Assembly: GCA_023460995.1 (NCBI GenBank)
Contig: JAEWOE010000006.1
Coordinates: forward strand, 682,001 to 746,000
Source: Bacillota bacterium
Lineage (GTDB): Bacteria; Bacillota_I; Bacilli_A; RF39; UBA660
Reading direction: 5' to 3'
DNA: 64,000 bases
Part shown: positions 1-8,564 of the stretch, piece by piece
Position numbering within the stretch: the stretch's first letter is position 1
Layout of the letters: each line of letters starts with the position of its first letter
Program-made: the position numbers and the translations under genes
Notes under the pieces: generated by a model
The model's input: the letters and a program-made list of their open reading frames with translations, nothing else
What the model was told of the DNA's origin: nothing
Database searches by the model: none

Positions 1-3000
1 GTTAATAACGGCTATATCCCAAATGAAAATGATAAAGTATTTGGTAAAGGTTTAGAATCAGCAAAATTAATGATTAAAAGATTTCCAAACTTTATTAATG
101 AGACAAGTTTATTTGATGGATTTTTTATTAATGCTACTCCAATACCTGAATATGAAGAACTATGTCAGTTAGCCTTAGATAGTGGGTTTATTCCAAATGC
201 TAAACTTATGGGATATGGTATGGATAATAAATTTAAATATAGTTATTCAATTATGAAAAAAGTTCTTGAAACTAATAGTTACGCCATTGACATATGTATG
301 GTTACAGATAAAGATAAATATGATGAATTATGTAAAATAGCTATTAATAACGCTTATATACCAAATGTATATGGTATAACACATCATGGTAAATTAAGAA
401 CTAATTATGACATGCTAGCTATAGTAGTTAAAGATAATCCATTAGTAGTACTTGATGTAGAATTATCAAGTAGTAATGAACTAGAAGGTTTATTAAAACT
501 AGCTATTCAAAGTGGTTTAAATATAGATTCTTTAGATGATAATAAACTTATGAAACTATTCTTACCTATTCCTAAAGAAAAATGGGTATTATATTTAAAA
601 CCAGAAAAGATTATAGTATTAGAAAATTCTATAAAGTTTTATAACACTAATGATGAGATAGCGAGTACTTTAAAACCTGAATTTTTAAAAGAAACAATAA
701 CTTCTAATTTTACTAAAATACAAATAGAAATATTATCTTGTTATCCTAAATTGCAAGAAGAGATAATTAGACTTAATACATACTACAATAAAGATAGTTT
801 AAAAACTAAAATAGTATATGAATTAGTAAATGAATTTAAAGAGAATATGCAGTGGGTAACAATCTTAGAAAATGTACTTAAGAATATTAATTCACCTGAG
901 TTTAGAAATTTATTTTTAGATTTAGATGGTAGGGAAGTAACAGATAATGATAGAAAGAAAATAGTATATCTATTAAATTGTGGTAATCATTTAGATATAT
1001 CAAGTTACTCTGACTTACAAAAATTTGAAGATATTAGACAGGAGTATATAGATAAATTAATTCAAAGAAATACAGTAGGTAGTTTAAAATCTGCTTATCT
1101 CGAAAAAGTATTTGGTATTGATTTACCAACTGCTATTAACTTTGTTAAAACATATGGTGAAAGTTTAAATGGTAGTGGTACTAATAATATTAGTACTGAA
1201 GATAAAGAATTATTTAATATATTAAGTAATATAAAGAATATTATAAATACTAACAATACTGAGATATTAAAATCTTATATAAACTCTGTACAAATTATTA
1301 AAACAAGTTATAGTTTAATGATGATTTTTGAAAATAAGTTAAAGGAAGTTTATACTAATGAGTTTAATAAGTCATTTACTAAACCACTTGATGAAGATAA
1401 AATTAGTACTAATAATGCTTCTGAAGAAAAGTTTGATATATATTATGCAGCTGGAAAAGATGGTAAGAAAAAAACTAGATTAATGATAACTTCAATAGGG
1501 GCATATACAGGCATGACTGAACCAGATGATTATTATGCAAGCTGGAATATGTCTAAAATTGCTTCACATGGGTGCTGCTGCAGTTATGTTGGCGAAAAGA
1601 ACTTAGGTACTGCTGAAGTTAAATACTGCTGCCTAGGCTTTACGGATTATGAAATAGGGGCATTACAGTTATCAGCGCCATATGATTTGTGTTCTTATTC
1701 AACTCCTGATCATTATACTGTCACTGCTAATTATTCTTCTATATTTTTAATGCCAGATGATGTTTTAGAGTATACAAGACATACTCATAATGAAACAGTA
1801 TGGGAAAGAAGAAAACTAAATGCTGATGATTCTTTATCAAAAAAACAACCATCTTACATTGTTTATTTTGTAGATAACTTTGAAGATAGATTAAATAATG
1901 AGGAAGCAAAAAAGCAGTGGGATTCAGTAAAAAAAGCATCCGAAAATTTTATGGCAAATGGGTTACCTCTTCCTATAATGGTAGTTGAAAGAGAGAAAAT
2001 AGCTATTAGCCAGAAAGACAATATTGATGAAATGTTAAATAATTATAAACAAACTTTAGATAAAAATATAATTTCTAAAATCATTGTTAGTTATGAAAGT
2101 AACCATGCTGGTAATAGAAAATTTCATCCGGAAATATCTGATAAATATTTTCCTCAGTCTAATAGCTTAGAAGATAGTATGGTAGGAAAAATAATAAAGG
2201 TAATTGAAAATACTGTCATTATTAATAAAGATTTAGCTTATAATAATTTAAATGAATTAGAAAGAACTATATTAAAAGAAAAAGAGAAATATAATAATAC
2301 ACAACATGGTGTAGATCAGGCATTACCTTCATTTAATATAGAAGATGCTTTAACAAGAATCTCTTTTATGAAAGAAGAACTACAAAGAGGTAATGTATCA
2401 GTTATATCTACTATAAATGATATGATCGATAGTGATAGGGGATATTTAGAAAAAGATGTTCCTAGTATGCCAAATGAACTAATTGATAACCAGCTAAGTA
2501 TTAATGAAGTTAAAGATATTCTCTCGCAAGACTCACTTTCTAAAACGATTATAAGTTTAGAAAATGAAATTCAAAAAGAAAGAGTTAATGCAGATTTAAA
2601 AGTTCATGGTCAAAGGCATATAAGTGATGTTACTCTGTTTTCTGGTATTATAGGTAGTAAGGTTTTGACAAATTCTGAAGACTTAAGATTGTTATTATTA
2701 TCGGCTAAATATCATGATGTAGGAAGAACAATAGATGGTCATCAAGAACACGCTAAAGCAAGTTCTATAGTAGCTGAAAAAAGGTTACAAGATTTATGTT
2801 CACCTGAAGAAATCGCCATTATAAAAACTGCTATTGAATTTCACGAAATAGATAGAACTACTAGTGATGGAGTTTTTAAGAGTATAGCAGCGCAAAATGG
2901 TTTAGAAGAATCCAATTTAATTAGAGCAAGGGAAATTGCTGAAATATTAAAAGATGCCGACGCACTTGATAGAACAAGATTTATTACTGATGCAAGAATA

Positions 3001-3267
3001 AATACTAAATTATTAAAGTACCCTATATCTAAAAGATTAGTAAGGTTTGCTTCTATGTTAAATGAGAATTATGCTTTAGAAGATTTAAAGAATTATAACT
3101 CTGATGAGCAAATTTCAGTTTTATTAAATGATAGAACACCGCAAGAAGTATTAAGAACAATAAGACGCAGTATTACTAGTGAAATGACGCATGATGATAT
3201 TACAGCATTTATAAATTCTTGGAGTCAAAATGAATCACAAAATATTGGAGGTAAATATGGAAGATAA
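1..3267 (+). CDS. Large HD-domain protein with N-terminal tandem repeats (5' end outside window)
   Basis: The reading frame is open from base 1 (it begins V-N-N-G-Y-I-P-N), so the true start lies left of the window; the first internal ATG is at 70. The N-terminal part has tandem units of about 58 residues, each ending in a short GYIPN / GFIPN / AYIPN motif preceded by an L-C-x-x-A helix. A Cys-rich middle section (HGCCCSYVG, KYCCLGF) matches no family I recognise. The C-terminal ~220 residues are an HD phosphohydrolase-like domain: HGQRH, then YHDVGR (His-Asp pair), EFHE and LKDADALDR, which supply the usual metal ligands. The substrate is unknown; HD domains commonly cleave phosphoesters of nucleotides. 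It overlaps the next gene by 11 bases, suggesting translational coupling. Calling the HD domain is fairly safe; overall function is not. Confidence 0.75.
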   Translation, partial: VNNGYIPNENDKVFGKGLESAKLMIKRFPNFINETSLFDGFFINATPIPEYEELCQLALDSGFIPNAKLMGYGMDNKFKYSYSIMKKVLETNSYAIDICMVTDKDKYDELCKIAINNAYIPNVYGITHHGKLRTNYDMLAIVVKDNPLVVLDVELSSSNELEGLLKLAIQSGLNIDSLDDNKLMKLFLPIPKEKWVLYLKPEKIIVLENSIKFYNTNDEIASTLKPEFLKETITSNFTKIQIEILSCYPKLQEEIIRLNTYYNKDSLKTKIVYELVNEFKENMQWVTILENVLKNINSPEFRNLFLDLDGREVTDNDRKKIVYLLNCGNHLDISSYSDLQKFEDIRQEYIDKLIQRNTVGSLKSAYLEKVFGIDLPTAINFVKTYGESLNGSGTNNISTEDKELFNILSNIKNIINTNNTEILKSYINSVQIIKTSYSLMMIFENKLKEVYTNEFNKSFTKPLDEDKISTNNASEEKFDIYYAAGKDGKKKTRLMITSIGAYTGMTEPDDYYASWNMSKIASHGCCCSYVGEKNLGTAEVKYCCLGFTDYEIGALQLSAPYDLCSYSTPDHYTVTANYSSIFLMPDDVLEYTRHTHNETVWERRKLNADDSLSKKQPSYIVYFVDNFEDRLNNEEAKKQWDSVKKASENFMANGLPLPIMVVEREKIAISQKDNIDEMLNNYKQTLDKNIISKIIVSYESNHAGNRKFHPEISDKYFPQSNSLEDSMVGKIIKVIENTVIINKDLAYNNLNELERTILKEKEKYNNTQHGVDQALPSFNIEDALTRISFMKEELQRGNVSVISTINDMIDSDRGYLEKDVPSMPNELIDNQLSINEVKDILSQDSLSKTIISLENEIQKERVNADLKVHGQRHISDVTLFSGIIGSKVLTNSEDLRLLLLSAKYHDVGRTIDGHQEHAKASSIVAEKRLQDLCSPEEIAIIKTAIEFHEIDRTTSDGVFKSIAAQNGLEESNLIRAREIAEILKDADALDRTRFITDARINTKLLKYPISKRLVRFASMLNENYALEDLKNYNSDEQISVLLNDRTPQEVLRTIRRSITSEMTHDDITAFINSWSQNESQNIGGKYGR

Positions 3268-3478
3268 TAAAATCGTTACTAATGGAAATTTAGCGCCTTC
3301 ATTAGGACAAAATATAGGTCAAACAAAAGATTCTATCTCTAATAATCTAAGTAATGAAATAATTGATATTTCTTCAAAAAGTATAAATGAACAAATAAGC
3401 TATCTAGCTAATACTGTTGCATCATTAGATAATAAGAATAATGCTAGTACAGTTTATCAAAAAAAACTTACAAAATAA
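3257..3478 (+). CDS. Small hypothetical protein coupled to the HD protein
   Basis: 73 residues, Asn/Ser-rich, no membrane segment, no recognised family. The start at 3257 is chosen because GGAGG lies 5 bases upstream (3247-3251); an in-frame ATG at 3230 has no good ribosome-binding site and lies deeper inside the upstream gene. The gene overlaps the end of the HD gene in another frame and is followed by a strong terminator, so the two form one transcript. It may be a small partner of the HD protein; that is inferred from coupling only. Confidence 0.6.
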   Translation: MEDNKIVTNGNLAPSLGQNIGQTKDSISNNLSNEIIDISSKSINEQISYLANTVASLDNKNNASTVYQKKLTK

Positions 3479-3505
3479 AAGAGGGTAATTTAACTCTCTT
3501 TTTTT
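3478..3505 (+). terminator. Intrinsic terminator
   Basis: GAGGGT/ACTCTC stem (one G-T pair) followed by a 7-T run; it closes the HD-protein operon. Confidence 0.8.
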
Positions 3506-3546
3506 GGACTGAAAGTGCTATAATATTTATATAGGAGGGTTTTGAA

Positions 3547-4155
3547 ATGAAACAAAATCAAAATAAATACTGGAAAGAAACTGTTGACAATATGAGCCCA
3601 GAAAATCAACTTGAGCTAGCTAAGATATTAGAAGAAAAACTAAAGTTGAATAAAAAAAGTATAAATAAAAGTGATAACTATAATATGGATTCTTTATCAC
3701 AACTAGCATTATTACTAGAAAACTATGTTAGTAAAAGCAATAACAGAGAAACAACAACTAAAGTCCCAACAATTTTATCTAGATTTAAAAATTTATCTTC
3801 ATTAAGTCAAAATAAAGTTATTGAAATTATTATTCCATATTTATTCCATACTATAAATGCTATAGCTAAAGAAGACAATATTAATAATTGTTCTAAAATT
3901 GGGCATATGTATAGTGATAATAGCTGGAAAAGAAAAGAGTGGACGACATATGAACCAGTTGTTATAGATCACCAAAAGTGTGAAGATTATCCTATTCCTC
4001 ATGTAAAATGGGAAAGAACTTGTCCTAATTGTGGCTTTACCGAAGAAGTATTAACTGAGCCAGATGAAGTTAAAGTTCAAAGAGAAAATGAAGAAAAAGA
4101 ATCAAAAATTAAGAAATTACAAAAGGAATTACATGAACTAGGCAAAAATAATTAA
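3547..4155 (+). CDS. Hypothetical protein with a single CPNC zinc-knuckle motif
   Basis: 202 residues, preceded by TATAAT and AGGAGGG. The N-terminal ~60 residues look helical; residues ~120-165 hold the only striking motif, CPNCGF (residues ~159-164), preceded by HQKCEDYPIPH, so one Cys2 pair plus nearby Cys/His could bind zinc. A charged, coiled-coil-like tail rich in Glu/Lys ends the protein. No signal peptide or membrane segment, so probably cytoplasmic. I do not recognise the family. It is a separate transcription unit after the terminator at 3505. Confidence 0.6.
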   Translation: MKQNQNKYWKETVDNMSPENQLELAKILEEKLKLNKKSINKSDNYNMDSLSQLALLLENYVSKSNNRETTTKVPTILSRFKNLSSLSQNKVIEIIIPYLFHTINAIAKEDNINNCSKIGHMYSDNSWKRKEWTTYEPVVIDHQKCEDYPIPHVKWERTCPNCGFTEEVLTEPDEVKVQRENEEKESKIKKLQKELHELGKNN

Positions 4156-4185
4156 TATTAGATAAATTATTTAAGGAGGAATATA

Positions 4186-4662
4186 ATGAATATATACGAT
4201 ATAAAAATCAAAGAAATGACAGGCAGCGAAATAAAACTAGAGGAGTATAAAGGCAAAGTATTATTAATTGTTAATACAGCTACAAGCTGCGGATTTACTC
4301 CACAGTATACTGGGTTGCAAGAATTATATAATAAATATCATGAAGAAGGATTAGAAATATTAGATTTTCCATGCAATCAATTTGCTAATCAAGCTCCAGA
4401 CTCTAATGAAGAAATACACGCTTTTTGTACTGGAAGATTTGGAATTACATTTAAGCAATTTGCTAAAATAGATGTTAATGGAAAAAATGCTTCTGAGTTA
4501 TATAAATATTTAAAGAGTAATTCTAGTAGTATTTTAGGTAAATCAATTAAATGGAATTTTACTAAGTTCTTAGTAGATAAAGAAGGTAATGTTGTTTCAA
4601 GATATGCTCCAACAGTAAAACCAGAAGACTTAGAAGATAAAATAAAAGATTTACTTAAGTAG
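4186..4662 (+). CDS. gpx: Glutathione peroxidase family peroxidase
   Basis: 158 residues, the normal length for bacterial Gpx/BsaA proteins. The thioredoxin fold contains the peroxidatic Cys at residue 35 in NTATSCGFTPQY, the family block DFPCNQFANQ (Gln of the tetrad) and the Trp-Asn pair in KWNFTKFLV. The enzyme reduces hydrogen peroxide or lipid hydroperoxides in the cytoplasm. Bacterial members usually take electrons from thioredoxin rather than glutathione, which fits the thioredoxin-reductase-like gene 60 bases downstream. The peroxidatic residue is encoded as Cys (TGC), not selenocysteine. Start is supported by AAGGAGGAATATA just upstream. Confidence 0.93.
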   Translation: MNIYDIKIKEMTGSEIKLEEYKGKVLLIVNTATSCGFTPQYTGLQELYNKYHEEGLEILDFPCNQFANQAPDSNEEIHAFCTGRFGITFKQFAKIDVNGKNASELYKYLKSNSSSILGKSIKWNFTKFLVDKEGNVVSRYAPTVKPEDLEDKIKDLLK

Positions 4663-4722
4663 GGTCATAGATATTAGCAAATAGAATAATAAAACATAAA
4701 CATATAAAGAGGTGATAAATAG

Positions 4723-5634
4723 ATGTACGATATTGTTATAATAGGTGGTGGTTTTGCTGGTCTAACTGCTGCTTTATATTCGGCTAGATATGGTAGAAAA
4801 GTTCTTGTCATAGAAGAAGTAGCATTTGGCGGACAAATTATAAATGCTAATGAAGTTGAAAACTATCCAACTATTATTAATACATCAGGATTTGAACTTT
4901 CAAACAATTTATATAATCAAGTAAAAGATTTAGGTGTAGACTTTTTAAGTGATAGAGTTATGAAAATAGAAAACTCAGAAGTCAAAAAAGTTTTAACAAT
5001 GAATAAAGAAATTTTGTGTAAGAGTATAATTGTTGCTAGTGGTATGAAAAGAAGAAAACTTGATATTGAAAGTGAAGAAAGATTAACTTCTAGGGGAATA
5101 TCATACTGTGCAACATGTGATGGTGCATTATTTAAAAATAGGATTGTTGCGGTTGTAGGTAGTGGAAATACTTCGCTGGAAGACGCTATTTTCTTATCAA
5201 ATTATTCTAAAAAAGTTTATGTAATAAATAGGGGAAATGCTTTTAAAGGAGAAAAAAGTTATTTTGATGCTTTAAAGAAAAAGAATAATGTGGAAATTAT
5301 ATATAGCTGTGAGGTTATTAAAATATATGGCGAAGATAAGATCAATAGTATTACAATAAAAAACAGACTTAATAATGCATTAAAAATTATAGATTTAGAT
5401 GGTTTGTTTATAGCAATTGGTCAAATACCAAATACTGAGATTTATAAAGGTCTACTTAATTTAGACGAATATGGCTATATTAAAGCAGATGAAAGTTGTA
5501 AAACTAATATAGATGGTATATTTGTGGCAGGAGATATAAGAACAAAAGAGGTAAGGCAGTTAATTACTGCTGCATCTGATGGTGCAGTATCAGCTGTTAG
5601 GGCAAATAATTATATTGAATTTCAAAGCAAGTAA
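4723..5634 (+). CDS. trxB: Thioredoxin reductase-like FAD/NADPH oxidoreductase
   Basis: 303 residues, typical TrxB length. An N-terminal FAD-binding GGGFAGLTAAL motif, a redox CATCDG motif (Cys129/Cys132), an NADPH-binding VGSGNTSLEDA motif and the C-terminal FAD motif GIFVAGDIR with RQLITAASDGA appear in the canonical order. It should pass electrons from NADPH to thioredoxin or a thioredoxin-like acceptor. The NADPH motif has GSGNTS in place of the common GGGDSA, so a paralogue with another partner is possible. Its position after the peroxidase suggests a small peroxide-defence unit. Confidence 0.88.
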   Translation: MYDIVIIGGGFAGLTAALYSARYGRKVLVIEEVAFGGQIINANEVENYPTIINTSGFELSNNLYNQVKDLGVDFLSDRVMKIENSEVKKVLTMNKEILCKSIIVASGMKRRKLDIESEERLTSRGISYCATCDGALFKNRIVAVVGSGNTSLEDAIFLSNYSKKVYVINRGNAFKGEKSYFDALKKKNNVEIIYSCEVIKIYGEDKINSITIKNRLNNALKIIDLDGLFIAIGQIPNTEIYKGLLNLDEYGYIKADESCKTNIDGIFVAGDIRTKEVRQLITAASDGAVSAVRANNYIEFQSK

Positions 5635-5665
5635 AAAGGAATGAATTTAAATTCATTCCTTTTTT
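5635..5665. terminator. Bidirectional terminator
   Basis: Near-perfect palindrome AAGGAATGAATTT/AAATTCATTCCTT with A and T tracts on either side; serves trxB and the convergent pilin-like gene. Confidence 0.85.
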
Positions 5666-5667
5666 GT

Positions 5668-6723
5668 TTATATATCATCACGGTTAACAGTTATAACTGG
5701 TCTAATTCCTATTCCTGAAACAGTAGTCGGAACTGTACCATGTAATCTACTATCGCGGTCCATTGTCCAAACAGAACCCCATCTTGCAGTAGAAGTCCAG
5801 TACCCCCACATAGTTGCTGTTGTAGCGTTACTTTCCGCATTATTTAAACAATTACTACTTTCCTTACATGAAATACTTAATCTATCATAAAGCCATCCAT
5901 ATTGGTAATTAGTTAGTGAAGCAGGTGCTGTAGTAGTAAGTGTATCTATATATACTTCAGTTTGAGAAACAGCAAAATTGTCATAACTTACAATTTGTGC
6001 TAATTCTGTAGCTGATATCAATCGTGCATTAAGAGCGGAATTCCAAGTAGAAGTATCGCTTGCTAAACTTGTAGCTACTTCTTTCATAGATGAACTTACA
6101 TTATCAGAATTAAATGCTACACTAACAGTTGTATTATGATCAAGAATTAAATTAACAGTCGTATCGCTAAGATCTTCATCATTAAAAGTATACCATTTCA
6201 TACATCCATTTTTATTTCCAATAATACTAGCATTAATATTTGCAATATAATTAGATTCTGAGCACTTTTTATTTGTCTCAGGATTGTAATAAATACTTGT
6301 TCCATCTAAGTAAATAGTATTTCCTACATCACTTCCTTCTGAAACAATTACGGAATTGTCTATAAAACCTTTTTCAGCCACAAAATTACCATTAGTTACA
6401 CTTATAGAAACATTACACTTATAATCAACAGTAGCAATACCATTTTTTGGTAGCGAGCCATTAATATTTAAAGATGGTGATACTTCACCATTATTAAATG
6501 AATATGTTGTTACTAAAGATTCTCCTTTTAACTGTTCAAGATTACATGCATCTTCAATAGCGCTTACTAAATTGTTTGTTGATGTCTTAAAAGACTCTTT
6601 TTTACTATCTTTTATTATTTTACTAACTGTAGGAATGGCTATTAAAGCAATTATTCCTAGTATAAGTATTACTGCAAGTAGTTCAATAAGAGTAAAACCG
6701 TTTTTATCCTTCCCTTTATTCAT
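5668..6723 (-). CDS. Pilin-like protein with variable lectin-like C-terminus (copy 1)
   Basis: 351 residues. A 9-residue leader ends in Gly before FTLIELLAV, the type IV pilin/pseudopilin cleavage and methylation site with Glu at mature position 5, followed by the hydrophobic helix. A central domain carries TYSFNNGEVSPSLNI and NGCMKWYTFND...LILDHNTT blocks shared with the 37, 38.5 and 51 kb copies. The C-terminus has the family frame GYWTST...GIRPVITV around a divergent ~30-residue stretch. Likely secreted and assembled or displayed at the surface; no pilus motor or prepilin peptidase gene is in the window. This copy is alone on the - strand. RBS GAAGGAG precedes the start. Confidence 0.8.
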   Translation of the reverse strand: MNKGKDKNGFTLIELLAVILILGIIALIAIPTVSKIIKDSKKESFKTSTNNLVSAIEDACNLEQLKGESLVTTYSFNNGEVSPSLNINGSLPKNGIATVDYKCNVSISVTNGNFVAEKGFIDNSVIVSEGSDVGNTIYLDGTSIYYNPETNKKCSESNYIANINASIIGNKNGCMKWYTFNDEDLSDTTVNLILDHNTTVSVAFNSDNVSSSMKEVATSLASDTSTWNSALNARLISATELAQIVSYDNFAVSQTEVYIDTLTTTAPASLTNYQYGWLYDRLSISCKESSNCLNNAESNATTATMWGYWTSTARWGSVWTMDRDSRLHGTVPTTVSGIGIRPVITVNRDDI

Positions 6724-6832
6724 ATTATATACTCCTTCTATACTATAAAAAATATTTTACTCCCAAATAGAAATAAAATAAACACATATGACAAAATTTT
6801 TAAAAATAAATTAAAAACAGATATGTGTCAAT

Positions 6833-6860
6833 TTGACAAAATAGGTAGTTATGTTATAAT
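6833..6860 (+). promoter_or_regulatory. Promoter of the acyltransferase operon
   Basis: TTGACA (6833-6838), 16-base spacer, TATAAT (6855-6860). Gives a ~185-base leader before the gene at 7055. The 330-base gap 6724-7054 otherwise holds only a tiny leader ORF and an inverted repeat. Confidence 0.75.
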
Positions 6861-6886
6861 ACCCATCAATAAAAGAAGGGGATTTT

Positions 6887-6916
6887 ATGGATTTTAGTAT
6901 CATTGATACTTAAAAT
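6887..6916 (+). promoter_or_regulatory. Possible leader peptide with overlapping inverted repeat
   Basis: GAAGGGG followed by ATG at 6887 opens an 8-codon ORF (MDFSIIDT, stop 6911-6913). The same bases form an inverted repeat (ATTTTAGTATCA / TGATACTTAAAAT, ~6891-6916). It could be a translated leader, an operator or a hairpin; no terminator follows it. Confidence 0.3.
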
Positions 6917-7054
6917 CAAAAAAAATTATGTGATTTTATAAAATAATTGTATTATTTAATCACTTTATGTAGAAAAATGTTATTAAATATGCAATAATAT
7001 ATTTGTAATCAACAAGTTAACTTTCTAAACACACTATATTAAAAGGAGAGAAAT

Positions 7055-8548
7055 ATGGAAAAAAGTATTTTAGAAGAAGTAGAATTTGTAGTAGGTTGTG
7101 ACGCTGATGGTATTTTAACAGATCTTACTGACCATAATTTAAGGGAAGGTGAGAAAGTATTCAAAAGGAAACCAGTAAATCCTGATGGATATTCACTTGA
7201 AGAACAATTTGATTTAAAAGATATATCAAAGGTTGTTTTATACTCAAAAGCATTTAAAATATATATTAATTACTGTAAGAATGAAAAGCCTAGAGAAAAT
7301 GCTCCTGAAGTAATAAATGAATTAACAGAAGAGGGCCTTAGTTTTCATTCAATTACTGCAAGAAAATTTGCAACAAGTAATAGTTTTTTAGGTTCAAGAG
7401 CGAGAAAATGGTTTAAAGAATGGTTAAAGAAATATAATATCTCTTTTTCAAGTTTTAACTTTTGTTCTGAAGAAAGAAGCCCACAAGATAAGTTATTAGC
7501 ATGTAAAAAGCTTAATGTTGATGCTATGGTTGAGGATAAACCTGATGTTGCCCTTTATCTAGCTCAAAATGGTATAAAAGTAGTATTAATAACTACTCCA
7601 TATAATAAGGGATTAAGTCATGAAAATATTACTAGAATAGACGACTGGAATGAAGTTAAGTCTGTTTTAAGAAATATGAAACAAGAGAAAGCTAATAAAA
7701 ACAAAGTGGAATTTCAAAAGAAAGAAAAAGAAGAAATTAGCAGTTTATCAAATGAAGAAAAAGTTGAATATTTTGATTCATATAAGAGTCATTTAAAGAA
7801 TTTACATGTTAATGTTGATGCTTTTAAAAAAGGTGATAGGAAATTTAAATTAATATATTCAACAATGAAATGGCCAATAAAACTATTTTGTAGAGTTGAA
7901 GCATTTAATAAGGAAAATATTCCTTACCAAGATGGTTTTATTCTAGCATCTAATCATTTAGACAGTACTGATCAATATAAAATAGGATTAGCACTTGGTA
8001 ATAGACCATTTGTAGGTTTTGCAGCAAAAGAAATAGAGGACTCTTTTAGAGGAAAATTATTTAAAACGACTGGCTTAGGCATATTCGTTGATAGAAATGA
8101 TGCAGAAAATAAAAAAGAAGCTAGTGAACTTATGGCAAATTATGTTTCACATGATAGAATCGCTCTTATATTTCCAGAAGGTACTAGAAAAAATAAATCA
8201 AATGATGGAAAGACAAAATTTCAAAACAAGTTTAAACTTGGTACAGTTGCTTTAGCACAAAAAACAGGCACAGGTATTTTACCTGTCGCAATCAATAATT
8301 ATAGTGGTCATACAATTGTTAGTTTTGGAGAATTTATGTATGTCAATCCAACAGATGATTTAGTTGAAGCAAACAGAAGATTAGAATTAGCAATTGCGAC
8401 ATTAAATTGGAAAAATGCTAAGTATTATTTGACAAAGAAAAAAAGAACTGAAGATTTAGAAGAAGAATATAATAAATATTTAGATTATTATAAGGAAGAA
8501 GAAAATTCAGAAAAGACTTTAACTTTGGTTTCTAGAGATAAAAAGTAA
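7055..8548 (+). CDS. HAD-like domain fused to a PlsC-type acyltransferase
   Basis: 497 residues in two domains. Residues ~8-205 resemble a HAD phosphatase: CDADGILTD near the N-terminus gives the DxD nucleophile motif, and VEDKPD gives the acidic C-terminal motif. Residues ~260-440 are a 1-acylglycerol-3-phosphate acyltransferase domain with NHLDSTD (H301 and D306 of NHx4D) and FPEGTRKNKS. The acyltransferase should place an acyl chain on lysophosphatidate or a related lysolipid at the membrane. The HAD half may remove a phosphate from the same lipid, which is inferred. The acyl-activating enzyme follows after 16 bases, recalling E. coli Aas split in two genes. RBS AAAGGAGAG. Confidence 0.85.
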   Translation: MEKSILEEVEFVVGCDADGILTDLTDHNLREGEKVFKRKPVNPDGYSLEEQFDLKDISKVVLYSKAFKIYINYCKNEKPRENAPEVINELTEEGLSFHSITARKFATSNSFLGSRARKWFKEWLKKYNISFSSFNFCSEERSPQDKLLACKKLNVDAMVEDKPDVALYLAQNGIKVVLITTPYNKGLSHENITRIDDWNEVKSVLRNMKQEKANKNKVEFQKKEKEEISSLSNEEKVEYFDSYKSHLKNLHVNVDAFKKGDRKFKLIYSTMKWPIKLFCRVEAFNKENIPYQDGFILASNHLDSTDQYKIGLALGNRPFVGFAAKEIEDSFRGKLFKTTGLGIFVDRNDAENKKEASELMANYVSHDRIALIFPEGTRKNKSNDGKTKFQNKFKLGTVALAQKTGTGILPVAINNYSGHTIVSFGEFMYVNPTDDLVEANRRLELAIATLNWKNAKYYLTKKKRTEDLEEEYNKYLDYYKEEENSEKTLTLVSRDKK

Positions 8549-8564
8549 ATAACAGGGGGTTATT

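Noticed and set aside
1561..1660. Selenoprotein or recoding signal in the Cys-rich core of the HD protein
   Set aside because: All Cys positions are TGC or TGT codons; there is no in-frame TGA.
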